DNA of 64,000 nucleotides from an uncultured Clostridium sp. (lineage in GTDB: Bacteria; Bacillota; Clostridia; TANB77; CAG-508). Below, piece by piece: positions 1 to 9,272 of the stretch. Position 1 is the first letter of the stretch. Every line of letters begins with the position of its first letter. The position numbers and the translations under genes are program-made. The notes beneath the pieces are model-generated. The model was not told the DNA's origin. It saw only the letters and a list, made by a program, of their open reading frames with translations, and did not search any database. The DNA is taken from NCBI GenBank assembly GCA_900553945.1, contig USFR01000005.1, forward strand, positions 66,431 to 130,430. The letters are read 5' to 3'.

Positions 1-838
1 CATAACCAGAAATTCCTAAATAAGGTTCGTCAAACTCACCTGTTTCTAATAATTTCTTTAATATTGGCTTAACAATATTAATAGGAATAGCAAATCCAAT
101 TCCATCAGCATCCTCAATTTTCAATGTAGTTATTCCAATAACCTCACCTCTTGAATTAATAAGAGGTCCTCCACTATTTCCTTGATTAATTGTTGCATCA
201 GTCTGTATCACCCCCTCTAAATAAGACTTTTTCTCCTCATCTTCCACCTTTATAGTTCTATTAGTACCACTAATAATTCCAAACGTTACAGTTCTTTGTA
301 ACTCATACCCAACCGGATTTCCAATAGCATACGCATTGCTACCAATTCTAACATCATCAGAATCTCCAAGAACAGCTTCTGGCAATTTCTTCATATTAAT
401 TTTAATAATGGCCAAATCCAAATCCTCACTAGCCCAAACAACAACACCATTACAAGTAACACCATTTTTTAAAGTAATATAACACGTACTATATTTTTCA
501 CCAGCAACATGCTGATTTGTCAATATATACCCCTCGCTTGAAATTATTACACCACTCCCTAAATTCAAATTTTCTGTACTTTTCTCAAGAAAAATCGTAC
601 TTCCAATATCTTTTATCTTTGAAATTCCAACCGTACTTTCAGTTATATTCTCAATCACTTCTTCCAAATTAGTCGAACTCTCCGAATAACTCACTCTAGT
701 CGCAACAACATTTTGATCATATACATATTTATGGCTATCTAAAAATAACGTATACGCCAAAATTGTAAAAAATACAGTCAGTATAATAATTAAAAACAAT
801 ATGTAAATATTATTATTTCTCATTTCAGATGTATACAT
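1..838 (-). CDS. HtrA/DegP-like trypsin-family serine protease (3' end outside window)
   Basis: I translated the reverse strand by hand: 279 residues are visible and the frame is still open at base 1. Residues about 10-32 form one membrane span, so the protease domain is anchored outside the cell. The catalytic triad is visible: His110 in TNQHV, Asp141 in DLDLAII and Ser222 in GNSGGPL. The last residues (YLGISGY) look like the start of a PDZ domain, as in HtrA proteins that degrade misfolded envelope proteins. ATG at 838 is the assumed start; GTG at 847 and ATG at 823 are alternatives, because no clear ribosome binding site sits at normal distance (a GGAG-like site lies about 35 bases upstream). 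It is divergent from the NRPS operon. Confidence 0.9.
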   Translation of the reverse strand, partial: MYTSEMRNNNIYILFLIIILTVFFTILAYTLFLDSHKYVYDQNVVATRVSYSESSTNLEEVIENITESTVGISKIKDIGSTIFLEKSTENLNLGSGVIISSEGYILTNQHVAGEKYSTCYITLKNGVTCNGVVVWASEDLDLAIIKINMKKLPEAVLGDSDDVRIGSNAYAIGNPVGYELQRTVTFGIISGTNRTIKVEDEEKKSYLEGVIQTDATINQGNSGGPLINSRGEVIGITTLKIEDADGIGFAIPINIVKPILKKLLETGEFDEPYLGISGY

Positions 839-937
839 AAATTTCACTCATACTCAGGGTTAAATTGAGTAATCCTTTCTCCTTTATTTTCAACTATATT
901 TTTTACTTAAAATATAAATAATATTCTTCTATTTTAT

Positions 938-966
938 TTGATTTTTCTTTTACTTTTGTATATAAT
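938..966 (+). promoter_or_regulatory. Sigma-A-like promoter of the NRPS operon
   Basis: TTGATT at 938-943 and a perfect TATAAT at 961-966 are separated by 17 bases, about 40 bases before the NRPS start. An AAGGAG ribosome binding site follows at 992-997. The site lies in the divergent gap shared with the protease gene. Confidence 0.75.
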
Positions 967-1005
967 TCTCATTAAGTAATATCAGATTTTTAAGGAGTAC
1001 AAACT

Positions 1006-4000
1006 ATGACAAAACAGAATAGTTACAAACTAACAAATCCTCAAAAAAATATATATCAAGTTGAACAACAACTAAGTAATTCAGCAATAAATCATATTGC
1101 AAGTTATTTAAAATTTGGTGAAGTATTAAATGCATCTGTTTTATCAGACACTTTAAATAAATTAATAGAAATAAATGACTCATTCAGATTGGTTTTTGAA
1201 CATGAAAATGGAAATCTAATTCAATATTTCAAACCATATTCTCATGTAGAAATTCCAATAACAACTTTGGAAAACGAAGATATTTCTACATTTATTGAAT
1301 CTTTCAAAAAATATCAAATTTCACTAGAAAATACATTTGCATTTTTTATTGTCATAACACCAACTTGTTCATATGTTTTCTTTAAAGTACACCACATAAT
1401 TTCAGACGCCTGGGGAATGACACAAGTAGCAGAACAAATAAAAGAAATTTACAATAAATTATTAAATAATGAAGATTTATCAGGTTATACAAAACCAAGC
1501 TATATGAACCTTATAAATAGAGAACAAGAATATTTAAAATCGCCAAATTATGATAAGGATTCAGAATTTTGGAAAAATTACGTAAAACAAATGGAATCAT
1601 CTAAATTATTTAATGAAAATAATCTATATGACTATTCTGCCAAAAGGTTTGAATACAACCTTGATGATTCTTTGTGCCAAAAAATAAGTACATTCTGCCA
1701 AGAACTCAACATCACAGAGTACGCATTCTTCTTAGCAATCATATCTGTTAGCATAAACAAGCTATACAATAAAAGCAATCTTGTCATTGGTACCCCATTC
1801 TTAAATAGATTAAAAAAATATAATGATTTAAATTCAACAGGGCTATACGTCTCTACATTGCCCTTATATGTGTCAGTTTCAGACGAAACCGACTTTGTTT
1901 CATTGTGCAAAAAAATCTCTAATACAAATTTTTCTATCTTCAGACACGCAAGCTTTCCATTTAGTAAAATACAAAAAATGTATAATGAAACAACACATTC
2001 AACAACAAAAATATTTGATATTGGTTTTTCATATCAAATTAATAAATTAAGTAATAATCTAAATTCCGTAGATAAAGGATTTTGTAATTGGATTTTTCTA
2101 AATCAACAAAATCAACCATTAAACATACATATTTCAACAGTAAATAACTATCCAGTTGTTATGTATGATTATCTAACATCATGTTTATCAGACAATGCAA
2201 TTCAGAAAATAAACAATTCTGTGATAAACATAATAAAACAAATAGTATACGAAAAAGCAACCGAAATTTCAAAACTAAATATATTACTAGACACTGATAT
2301 AAAACAACTTCAAAAATTCAATTCATCAGGTAATGTACAAGTTCCAAACATTTCAGTAATTGATATATTCAATGAAATTGTACAAAAATATCCAACAAGA
2401 ACTGCATTAATTTGTGGAGATAAAACAATTACATATCAAGAATTAAATAATAAAATAAATACACTTGCTAACATATTAAAACAAAGTAACGTTACTTCAA
2501 ATGACAGGGTAATTTTAATATTAGATAAAAGCATTGAAATGATTGCCTCTATGTTCGCAATCATGAAAGTTGGTGCATGTTATATTCCAATTTTATCTGA
2601 CGAAAGTGCAACAAGAACAAACTATATTTTAGAAAATTGTGAACCTAAATGCATACTTACCCACAAAAACTATGACAAAAAATTCAATTTAGAAAAAAAC
2701 TGCATTAACCTAGATAACATTAATTTAGACAAAAATTTATCATATAAAGAAAAAAAATTGAATCCAAATAGTATTGCTTACATCATCTATACTTCTGGAT
2801 CAACAGGTAATCCAAAAGGTACTATGGTAATGCACAAAAATATTGTAGGCTTAAAAACATCTATTGAAAATGACTCCATATTAAAAGCTACAGAAAAAGA
2901 TGTATCTATGTCATTATTAAAATACTCATTTGACGCATCAGGAATTGATATTTATTCATCTTTATTATTTGGAGGTACACTTTTATTAGTTGAAAAACAA
3001 GATGAACTTAATCCAGCTAAAGTACTAAAACTAATCGAAAAACACAAGGTTACACGTTCATTCCTAATTCCTAAATGGTTAGAACACATTGCAGTTCAAG
3101 ATGCGAAAGATTCATTTGATTTAAGCTCTTTAAGAATTTTAGGAACTGGTGGTGAAATTCTAAAACCTTATATTCTAAAATCATTATTAGACAAATATAA
3201 AAATTTAAAAATATTAAACCTTTATGGACCGACTGAAGCAACAATGTTCACAACCGTAAAAGTTATTACAAAAGAAAATATAAAACAAAACTATTCTTCA
3301 ATAGGTAGACCTATATTCGGTAGTAGACTTGGAATAGTAAATACTTATAACAATTTTATGCCAATTAATACACCTGGTGAACTTATGGTTTATGAAGACG
3401 ACTCCTCTATTCAGAATATTGCAAAAGGATATTTAAACCTACCAGAGCAAACTAAAAAAAGATTTGTAAAAATACTTAACCCTTTATTGAATAAAGAAGT
3501 TCTAGCATATAAAACAGGTGACGTAGCAAAAATAAATTCAAATTTAGAAATAGAATTTATTGGCAGAACAGATGACATGGTAAAAATAAATGGTGGATAC
3601 TTAGTAGCTTTAAACGAAGTTGAACAAAAATTAAGACAACTACTAGGAAATGATTTTGACATCTGCCCTGTTGCAATTCCATATCAAAATACAAAAATAA
3701 TAGTTCTATTTATTCGTAGTTCAAATTCATCAATTTCACTAGAAAATATCAAAATATACATAAATAGAAATATATCATTTTATATGCGACCTAAAAAAAT
3801 CATTGAAATTGCTGACTTCCCACGTACTACATCTGGAAAAATAGATAAAAAAACATTAGCCGAATTAGCAAAAGATTATATTAATAATCATAAGAAAAAA
3901 ATAATCTTGCCAAAAAACAAAATTGAACAAGAAATATATAAAGTTGTCGCTCATTATACAGACGTTCAAGAATTTTCAGTAGCAGATGATTTTATGGATG

Positions 4001-5277
4001 ATTTAGGAATAGATTCTTTATCTCTAACTTCAATTTATATAGCCTTAGAAAAATATAATTTAAACATTCAAGATTTATATAACAACCCAACAATTCAAGA
4101 ATTAGCAAAATATATTTCTAATAAAGAAAATAACGGAAAAAATTATTCTATAAATCTTGACAATATAAATAAAGCAATTATTCAAAACAATGTAAAACCA
4201 ATTGATATGTCAAATATATTAATAACAGGTGTTACAGGATTTTTGGGAATTCATTTAATACATGAACTTCTTCTAAATCCAAATGTAAAAAAAATATATT
4301 GCATTATTAGAAATAAAATAAATTTACCTGCTAAAAAAAGATTTACAAATATGATATCCTCATATTTCCCACCATCTGTGAAACTTTCAGAACTAATTGA
4401 CGAAAAAATTACAATCTTAAATGGTGATATTACACAAGAATACTTAGGATTAGATGAACAAACTTACAACTATTTGCAAAGTAAAATTACATGCGTTATA
4501 AACTCAGCAGCAAACGTAAAACACTTTGTAAAACCAGCTCAAATAAAAAAAGATAATGTATACAGTGTTGACAACATAATAAAATTCTGTGATAAAACAA
4601 TAACTTTTGCACATATATCAACATTGTCAATAGCAGGATTTGTAAGCTCAGACTCGAAAGACAAAACATTTGACGAAAACACATTATACATAAATCAAGA
4701 TTTAGAAAATAATCCTTATTTGCTAAGTAAATTTGAAGCAGAAAAAAATATATTAATCGCAACAAACACTCAAGGATTAAATGCTGTTATCTTCCGACTT
4801 GGAAATATTATGCCAAGAAAATCTGATGGTAAATTCCAAGGTAACTACACTCAAAATATATTTATGTCAGCATTAAATTCAATTATAAAATCCGGAGTAA
4901 TAGCAAAAGAACTAAACAATCTCCCAATTGAATTCAGTCCTGTTGATGAATGTGCAAAATTTATTGTAGAGTTACTTTTAGCAAATAATAAAAATTCAAT
5001 TTATCATATTTTAAGCAATAAAGAGCTTACAATTTCTGAATTAAGTAAAATATTAATCGAATTGGGATATAACTTTGAAAATGTAGATTATAATTCATTT
5101 ATTGAAAAAATTTCTGAAAATTCAGATGAATATACAAAAGAATATATTTCTAACACTAAACTAAATACATATACTCAAAACCCTACATTATCAGCACTAA
5201 AAAAATTAAATCTTTCATGGAGCACAATAGATATTAATTATATAAAAAATATTTTAAAAATAATAAATAAATTTTGA
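1006..5277 (+). CDS. Single-module nonribosomal peptide synthetase, C-A-T-R
   Basis: This 1423-residue enzyme has four domains in order. A condensation domain (about 5-440) carries HHIISDAW at 129-136, so the catalytic second His is present but the usual Gly after Asp is Ala. An adenylation domain (about 450-960) has YTSGSTGNPKGT from residue 595, NLYGPTE and the GKID lysine. A thiolation domain has DDLGIDSL with the phosphopantetheine Ser1004. A terminal thioester reductase domain (about 1065-1423) has the NADPH motif ITGVTGFLG and YLLSK (Tyr1238, Lys1242). An N-terminal C domain in a lone module suggests acylation of one amino acid; the R domain would release it as an aldehyde or alcohol. 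By my manual alignment the specificity code is D-A-I-F-L-T-L-M-F-K, hydrophobic in character. No MbtH or phosphopantetheinyl transferase is nearby. The product is unknown. Confidence 0.93.
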   Translation: MTKQNSYKLTNPQKNIYQVEQQLSNSAINHIASYLKFGEVLNASVLSDTLNKLIEINDSFRLVFEHENGNLIQYFKPYSHVEIPITTLENEDISTFIESFKKYQISLENTFAFFIVITPTCSYVFFKVHHIISDAWGMTQVAEQIKEIYNKLLNNEDLSGYTKPSYMNLINREQEYLKSPNYDKDSEFWKNYVKQMESSKLFNENNLYDYSAKRFEYNLDDSLCQKISTFCQELNITEYAFFLAIISVSINKLYNKSNLVIGTPFLNRLKKYNDLNSTGLYVSTLPLYVSVSDETDFVSLCKKISNTNFSIFRHASFPFSKIQKMYNETTHSTTKIFDIGFSYQINKLSNNLNSVDKGFCNWIFLNQQNQPLNIHISTVNNYPVVMYDYLTSCLSDNAIQKINNSVINIIKQIVYEKATEISKLNILLDTDIKQLQKFNSSGNVQVPNISVIDIFNEIVQKYPTRTALICGDKTITYQELNNKINTLANILKQSNVTSNDRVILILDKSIEMIASMFAIMKVGACYIPILSDESATRTNYILENCEPKCILTHKNYDKKFNLEKNCINLDNINLDKNLSYKEKKLNPNSIAYIIYTSGSTGNPKGTMVMHKNIVGLKTSIENDSILKATEKDVSMSLLKYSFDASGIDIYSSLLFGGTLLLVEKQDELNPAKVLKLIEKHKVTRSFLIPKWLEHIAVQDAKDSFDLSSLRILGTGGEILKPYILKSLLDKYKNLKILNLYGPTEATMFTTVKVITKENIKQNYSSIGRPIFGSRLGIVNTYNNFMPINTPGELMVYEDDSSIQNIAKGYLNLPEQTKKRFVKILNPLLNKEVLAYKTGDVAKINSNLEIEFIGRTDDMVKINGGYLVALNEVEQKLRQLLGNDFDICPVAIPYQNTKIIVLFIRSSNSSISLENIKIYINRNISFYMRPKKIIEIADFPRTTSGKIDKKTLAELAKDYINNHKKKIILPKNKIEQEIYKVVAHYTDVQEFSVADDFMDDLGIDSLSLTSIYIALEKYNLNIQDLYNNPTIQELAKYISNKENNGKNYSINLDNINKAIIQNNVKPIDMSNILITGVTGFLGIHLIHELLLNPNVKKIYCIIRNKINLPAKKRFTNMISSYFPPSVKLSELIDEKITILNGDITQEYLGLDEQTYNYLQSKITCVINSAANVKHFVKPAQIKKDNVYSVDNIIKFCDKTITFAHISTLSIAGFVSSDSKDKTFDENTLYINQDLENNPYLLSKFEAEKNILIATNTQGLNAVIFRLGNIMPRKSDGKFQGNYTQNIFMSALNSIIKSGVIAKELNNLPIEFSPVDECAKFIVELLLANNKNSIYHILSNKELTISELSKILIELGYNFENVDYNSFIEKISENSDEYTKEYISNTKLNTYTQNPTLSALKKLNLSWSTIDINYIKNILKIINKF

Positions 5278-5291
5278 AAGGATAATTTTAA

Positions 5292-7319
5292 ATGAAAGAC
5301 ACTAAAGAAGTAAAAAAATTCAAATTAAAATTCACACTATTTGTATTATTAGTTGATGCAACAACTGTAATTTTAACCTATTACATTATGCCAATAATCC
5401 AAGGCTTTCCACCTAACGCAGAGAATATTGAATTTCAAAAAAAAGTACTACCTGTAATTCATATTCAACAGTACTTAATTGTATTCATCCTTGGCGCATC
5501 GATCCACCTTTTTTCATTCAAATTTTTGATGAAAAAAATTCATGCATACCTAAATAAATTTTACAAACATGAAAAAATAACATACAAAGAAATTTTAGAC
5601 ATTCGAACTAAATGCATAAACATTCCATACCAAGTTTCTATAATACAATTAATTCTTATAGTAGTAATTGGTATAATCTTTAACTTCATTATGCTTGCAT
5701 CAAAATTAGCGATATTGAAATTCACATTAATGATAATCTCAATTGCTTCAATTATATCTGTTGCAATGCTTATTGGAAGTCAAAGATTTCTATACAAAGT
5801 AATAATGACAACATATGAATATACGCATAAATACGAAAAAAACTTGGGATACAGAATAACAAATTCACAAAATCTACTTTTACAAGTAACACCATTTATT
5901 GCAGTTGTTCTTATAGTAATTTCATTAATTGGATACTCAAAAACAGTTTCTCAAGAAGGAAGAACAATTGCCAACTACTATAAAGCATATCTTTCAAGCA
6001 AAAACATTACACCATCACAAGTAAATACACAAAGTTTAAAAAACATTTTAAAAAGCATACCACTACAAAGTGAAAAAGACTACTACTTTATCATTCCCCC
6101 TCATGACGAAAACATTTATGTTTCTAAAGAAGGAGAAACACTTAATAATTTCATCTTACAATATAGAAACTTTTTCTATGATGAAAACACAGGAATGCTA
6201 TATGATAAATACGAATCAGACGAACAACTTTATGCATTAAAACTAGAAGACTCATCAGGAGAAACATGGTATATAGGATTTAAATTTCCTGTAATCGATA
6301 TAGACCTATTAGTTAACTACTCAGAAATAATTTTCTCAGTTCTTATAGCTTTCTCTATACTGCTATATATATGGTCAAAAAACATTTCAAACAACCTAAT
6401 TAAAACAACAAACAGCTTAAAAGAAATAGTTACGGCAAACAATGTAAGCGATAACACAGTTTTACCAATAACATCAAATGATGAATTCGCAGATTTGGTT
6501 TTCTACTATAATAAAATTCAAGAACTTACAAAACACAACATCGAACAAATTAAAAATAACCAAGACTTATTAATTGAACGTGAACGTCTAGCTTCTCTAG
6601 GACAAATGGTTGGTGGAATCGCACACAACTTAAAAACACCAATAATGAGCATTGCCGGAGCTGACGAAGGATTAACACAATTAGTTGCAGAATTAGACGC
6701 ATCAATTGGAAATCCAATAGTTACAGAAGAAGACTATCATGCAATTGCAAAAGACATGCAAGACTGGATAGATAAAATAAAAGCACATACATCATACATG
6801 TCTGATGTAATAACAGCCGTAAAAGGACAAGCAGTCACATTATCAGATAGTCAAGTCTTCCCTTTCACAGTATCAGAACTATTTAAACAAGTTGACATCT
6901 TAATGAAACACGAGCTAAAATCTGCACTTGTAACATTAAGAATAAACAATACAGTATCTGATAATGTAACAATCAATGGTAATATAAACAGTTTAGTACA
7001 AGTACTAAACAACATGATATCAAATTCAATTCAAGCTTATTCAGGGAAATCTGATGAATTTATTGACTTAATTGCAAATCTGAGAGATAATACTACTATC
7101 AAAATAATCGTAAAAGATTATGGCCCTGGATTACCTAAAGTAGTTCAAGAAAACTTATTTAAACAAATGATTACTACAAAAGGAAAAGCAGGCACTGGAC
7201 TTGGATTATTCATGTCATATTCAAACATAAAAGCTCACTTCCAAGGAGATATGACTTTTAAAACAGAAGCAAATAAAGGAACAGAATTTGTTATTACAAT
7301 TCCTATAAATAAAAAATAA
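5292..7319 (+). CDS. Membrane sensor histidine kinase
   Basis: This 675-residue protein starts 14 bases after the NRPS with a GAAAGGA ribosome binding site. Five hydrophobic spans lie in residues about 12-214, an extracytoplasmic loop of about 120 residues follows, and a sixth span is near 338-360. A HAMP-like linker leads to the kinase core. The H-box GGIAHNLKTP has the phospho-acceptor His445; the N-box is MISNSIQAY, the G1 box DYGPGLP and the G2 box GTGLGLF. It should autophosphorylate and pass the phosphate to the response regulator encoded next. Position in the operon suggests that it senses the NRPS product or a related signal; that is inference. The ligand-binding fold was not recognised. 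Confidence 0.92.
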   Translation: MKDTKEVKKFKLKFTLFVLLVDATTVILTYYIMPIIQGFPPNAENIEFQKKVLPVIHIQQYLIVFILGASIHLFSFKFLMKKIHAYLNKFYKHEKITYKEILDIRTKCINIPYQVSIIQLILIVVIGIIFNFIMLASKLAILKFTLMIISIASIISVAMLIGSQRFLYKVIMTTYEYTHKYEKNLGYRITNSQNLLLQVTPFIAVVLIVISLIGYSKTVSQEGRTIANYYKAYLSSKNITPSQVNTQSLKNILKSIPLQSEKDYYFIIPPHDENIYVSKEGETLNNFILQYRNFFYDENTGMLYDKYESDEQLYALKLEDSSGETWYIGFKFPVIDIDLLVNYSEIIFSVLIAFSILLYIWSKNISNNLIKTTNSLKEIVTANNVSDNTVLPITSNDEFADLVFYYNKIQELTKHNIEQIKNNQDLLIERERLASLGQMVGGIAHNLKTPIMSIAGADEGLTQLVAELDASIGNPIVTEEDYHAIAKDMQDWIDKIKAHTSYMSDVITAVKGQAVTLSDSQVFPFTVSELFKQVDILMKHELKSALVTLRINNTVSDNVTINGNINSLVQVLNNMISNSIQAYSGKSDEFIDLIANLRDNTTIKIIVKDYGPGLPKVVQENLFKQMITTKGKAGTGLGLFMSYSNIKAHFQGDMTFKTEANKGTEFVITIPINKK

Positions 7320-7333
7320 TATGAGGTGTGTTT

Positions 7334-8380
7334 ATGAGATTAAGCGCAGTTGAACAAAAGAAATCAAAATACAAAATAATTGCCGTTGATGATGAAATGG
7401 GAATCATAGATTCACTTAAAGTTTATCTTCGTGAATATTCCATCACTGGAGTAACTGACCCACAAGAAGCAATTGAAAGAGTAAAAAATGAACATTTTGA
7501 TTTAATGTTATTAGATTATATAATGACACCATTTCATGGTGATCACGTTGTAGAAGAAATTCGTAAATTTAATAAAGATTTATACATACTATTACTTACT
7601 GGTCATAAAGATTTAGCCCCACCATTAGAAACAATCAAAAAATTAGACATTCAAGGCTACTGTGAAAAAAGTGATAAATTTGACCAATTACTTTTACTTA
7701 TTGAATCTGGCTTAAAGTCAGTTGAACAAATGAATATGATAAAACAAATAAACGAAGAACTTGCAGACTCAAAAGAATTACTAGAAAAATCATATTTAGA
7801 AAGTATTGAAGTACTTAGGAAAACCGTTGAAGTTAAAGACGTATATACAAGAGGTCATTCAGATAGAGTTTCAGAATATTCTTTATTAATTGGAGAAAAA
7901 CTAAATTTACCTCCAGAGCAAATGAAAACCCTTAAAATTGGTGCCCTATTCCATGACATTGGAAAAATAGGAATCCCAGATGCAATCTTATTAAAAACAG
8001 ATAAACTTACAGACGACGAATATTCAGAAATTAAAAATCATCCAGCAATTGGAGCTCACATTCTATCAAATGCCAGCATCTTTGCAGATATAATTCCAAT
8101 AGTAAAACACCATCATGAAAGATATGATGGAAAAGGCTATCCAGCAAGACTAGCAGGTGAAGATATACCTTACCTAGCAAGAATTGTTGCAGTAGCAGAT
8201 ACATTTGATGCCATGACATCACGTCGTTCATATAGACAAGCCTTAGATTTTGACTATACAACGAATGAAATTGAAAGATGCAAAGGAACACAATTTGATC
8301 CTGCAATTGCAGACGTCTTTCTTGAAATATTAAGAACAAATCAAGACAAAATTACAGAAATACAAAAGAAATATCAATAA
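7334..8380 (+). CDS. Response regulator with HD-GYP c-di-GMP phosphodiesterase domain
   Basis: A receiver domain (residues about 13-125) with acidic pair Asp19-Asp20 and phosphorylated Asp61 in LMLLDYIMTP is joined by a short helical linker to an HD-GYP domain. The metal site HDIGKIGIPD and the signature HHERYDGKGYP are intact, so c-di-GMP hydrolysis is expected. I chose ATG 7334 (348 aa) because GAGGTG at 7323-7328 sits five bases upstream; a GTG at 7328 would give two more residues. The start follows the kinase stop by 14 bases, so this is its cognate output protein. No DNA-binding domain is present, so signalling would act through c-di-GMP level. Confidence 0.94.
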   Translation: MRLSAVEQKKSKYKIIAVDDEMGIIDSLKVYLREYSITGVTDPQEAIERVKNEHFDLMLLDYIMTPFHGDHVVEEIRKFNKDLYILLLTGHKDLAPPLETIKKLDIQGYCEKSDKFDQLLLLIESGLKSVEQMNMIKQINEELADSKELLEKSYLESIEVLRKTVEVKDVYTRGHSDRVSEYSLLIGEKLNLPPEQMKTLKIGALFHDIGKIGIPDAILLKTDKLTDDEYSEIKNHPAIGAHILSNASIFADIIPIVKHHHERYDGKGYPARLAGEDIPYLARIVAVADTFDAMTSRRSYRQALDFDYTTNEIERCKGTQFDPAIADVFLEILRTNQDKITEIQKKYQ

Positions 8381-8387
8381 AAATTAG

Positions 8388-8440
8388 GGAAAGTTCAAAA
8401 GAACTTTCCTATTATATAACGACGTTAACTCGTCGTTATA
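8388..8440 (+). terminator. Double hairpin after the NRPS-kinase-regulator operon
   Basis: Two consecutive perfect stems are present: GGAAAGTTC 8388-8396 with 8401-8409 (loop AAAA), and TATAACGACG 8415-8424 with 8431-8440 (loop TTAACT). Neither is followed by a long T run, so termination may be partial and the next gene may be read through in part. Confidence 0.55.
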
Positions 8441-8465
8441 AATTTGTAAAAAGGGGGTATCTTTT

Positions 8466-9263
8466 ATGGATAAAATTGCACTAATAGCCGACATACACGG
8501 CAATCTTTCAGCATTAGAAGCCGTTCTATCCGACATAAAACAAAGAGGCATCACACATATCTATTGCCTAGGCGACATCGCCATAAAGGGTGTTCACCCT
8601 AACGAAGTAACAGAATTAATAAAACAAAATTGTGAAGTTGTAATCCGTGGAAACTGTGACCACTTACTTGCACATAACTGCGTTGTACCACTACAAAAAT
8701 GGACAGTAAACCACATGACACCAGAAAACGTTGAATACTTAGGAAGCTTGCCAATATCACATGATTTTTATTTGAGCGGTCACTTAGTAAGAATCTTCCA
8801 CGCTTCCCCATTAAGCATGAAACACATATTTAATCCATTGCATTCAAATGCAGAAAGTAAAGAATACCAAAATTTCGAAATTCTTGATCCTATGCAAATG
8901 TTTACTAATACCAATTTTATAGGAAAGTCTGAAAGTGACCCAACTCCAGATATAATTGGATATGCACATATCCATTCGCCAAATATGTTTAGATTTAAAA
9001 ATAAAACAATATTTAATACAGGCAGCGTTGGACTTCCAATTGAAATTGACAATACAGATGAAGACATTGATTCATCACACTTTTCAACAATTTCTTCATA
9101 TATTATATTAGAAGGTACTTTAAATTCAAAGGAAATATCTAGCTATTCAATTAGCCTTATAAGACTACCTTATAATTTAAAAAAAGAAATTGAAAATTTG
9201 GAAAAATCAGATATTCCAAACAAAGAAACTTTATTAAAAAATTTATCAAAAGCAATATCTTAG
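8466..9263 (+). CDS. Calcineurin-like metallophosphoesterase
   Basis: This 265-residue soluble protein has the metallophosphoesterase motifs in order: ADIHGN (residues 8-13), LGDIAIKG, RGNCDH, and AHIHSP in place of the usual GHTHxP. NTGSVGLP near residue 180 completes the pattern of the YfcE/MJ0936-like phosphodiesterase group. The substrate cannot be read from the sequence. It begins after an AAGGGGG-type ribosome binding site and is nine bases from the next gene, so the two are probably cotranscribed. Confidence 0.85.
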   Translation: MDKIALIADIHGNLSALEAVLSDIKQRGITHIYCLGDIAIKGVHPNEVTELIKQNCEVVIRGNCDHLLAHNCVVPLQKWTVNHMTPENVEYLGSLPISHDFYLSGHLVRIFHASPLSMKHIFNPLHSNAESKEYQNFEILDPMQMFTNTNFIGKSESDPTPDIIGYAHIHSPNMFRFKNKTIFNTGSVGLPIEIDNTDEDIDSSHFSTISSYIILEGTLNSKEISSYSISLIRLPYNLKKEIENLEKSDIPNKETLLKNLSKAIS

Positions 9264-9272
9264 GGAGGTTAT

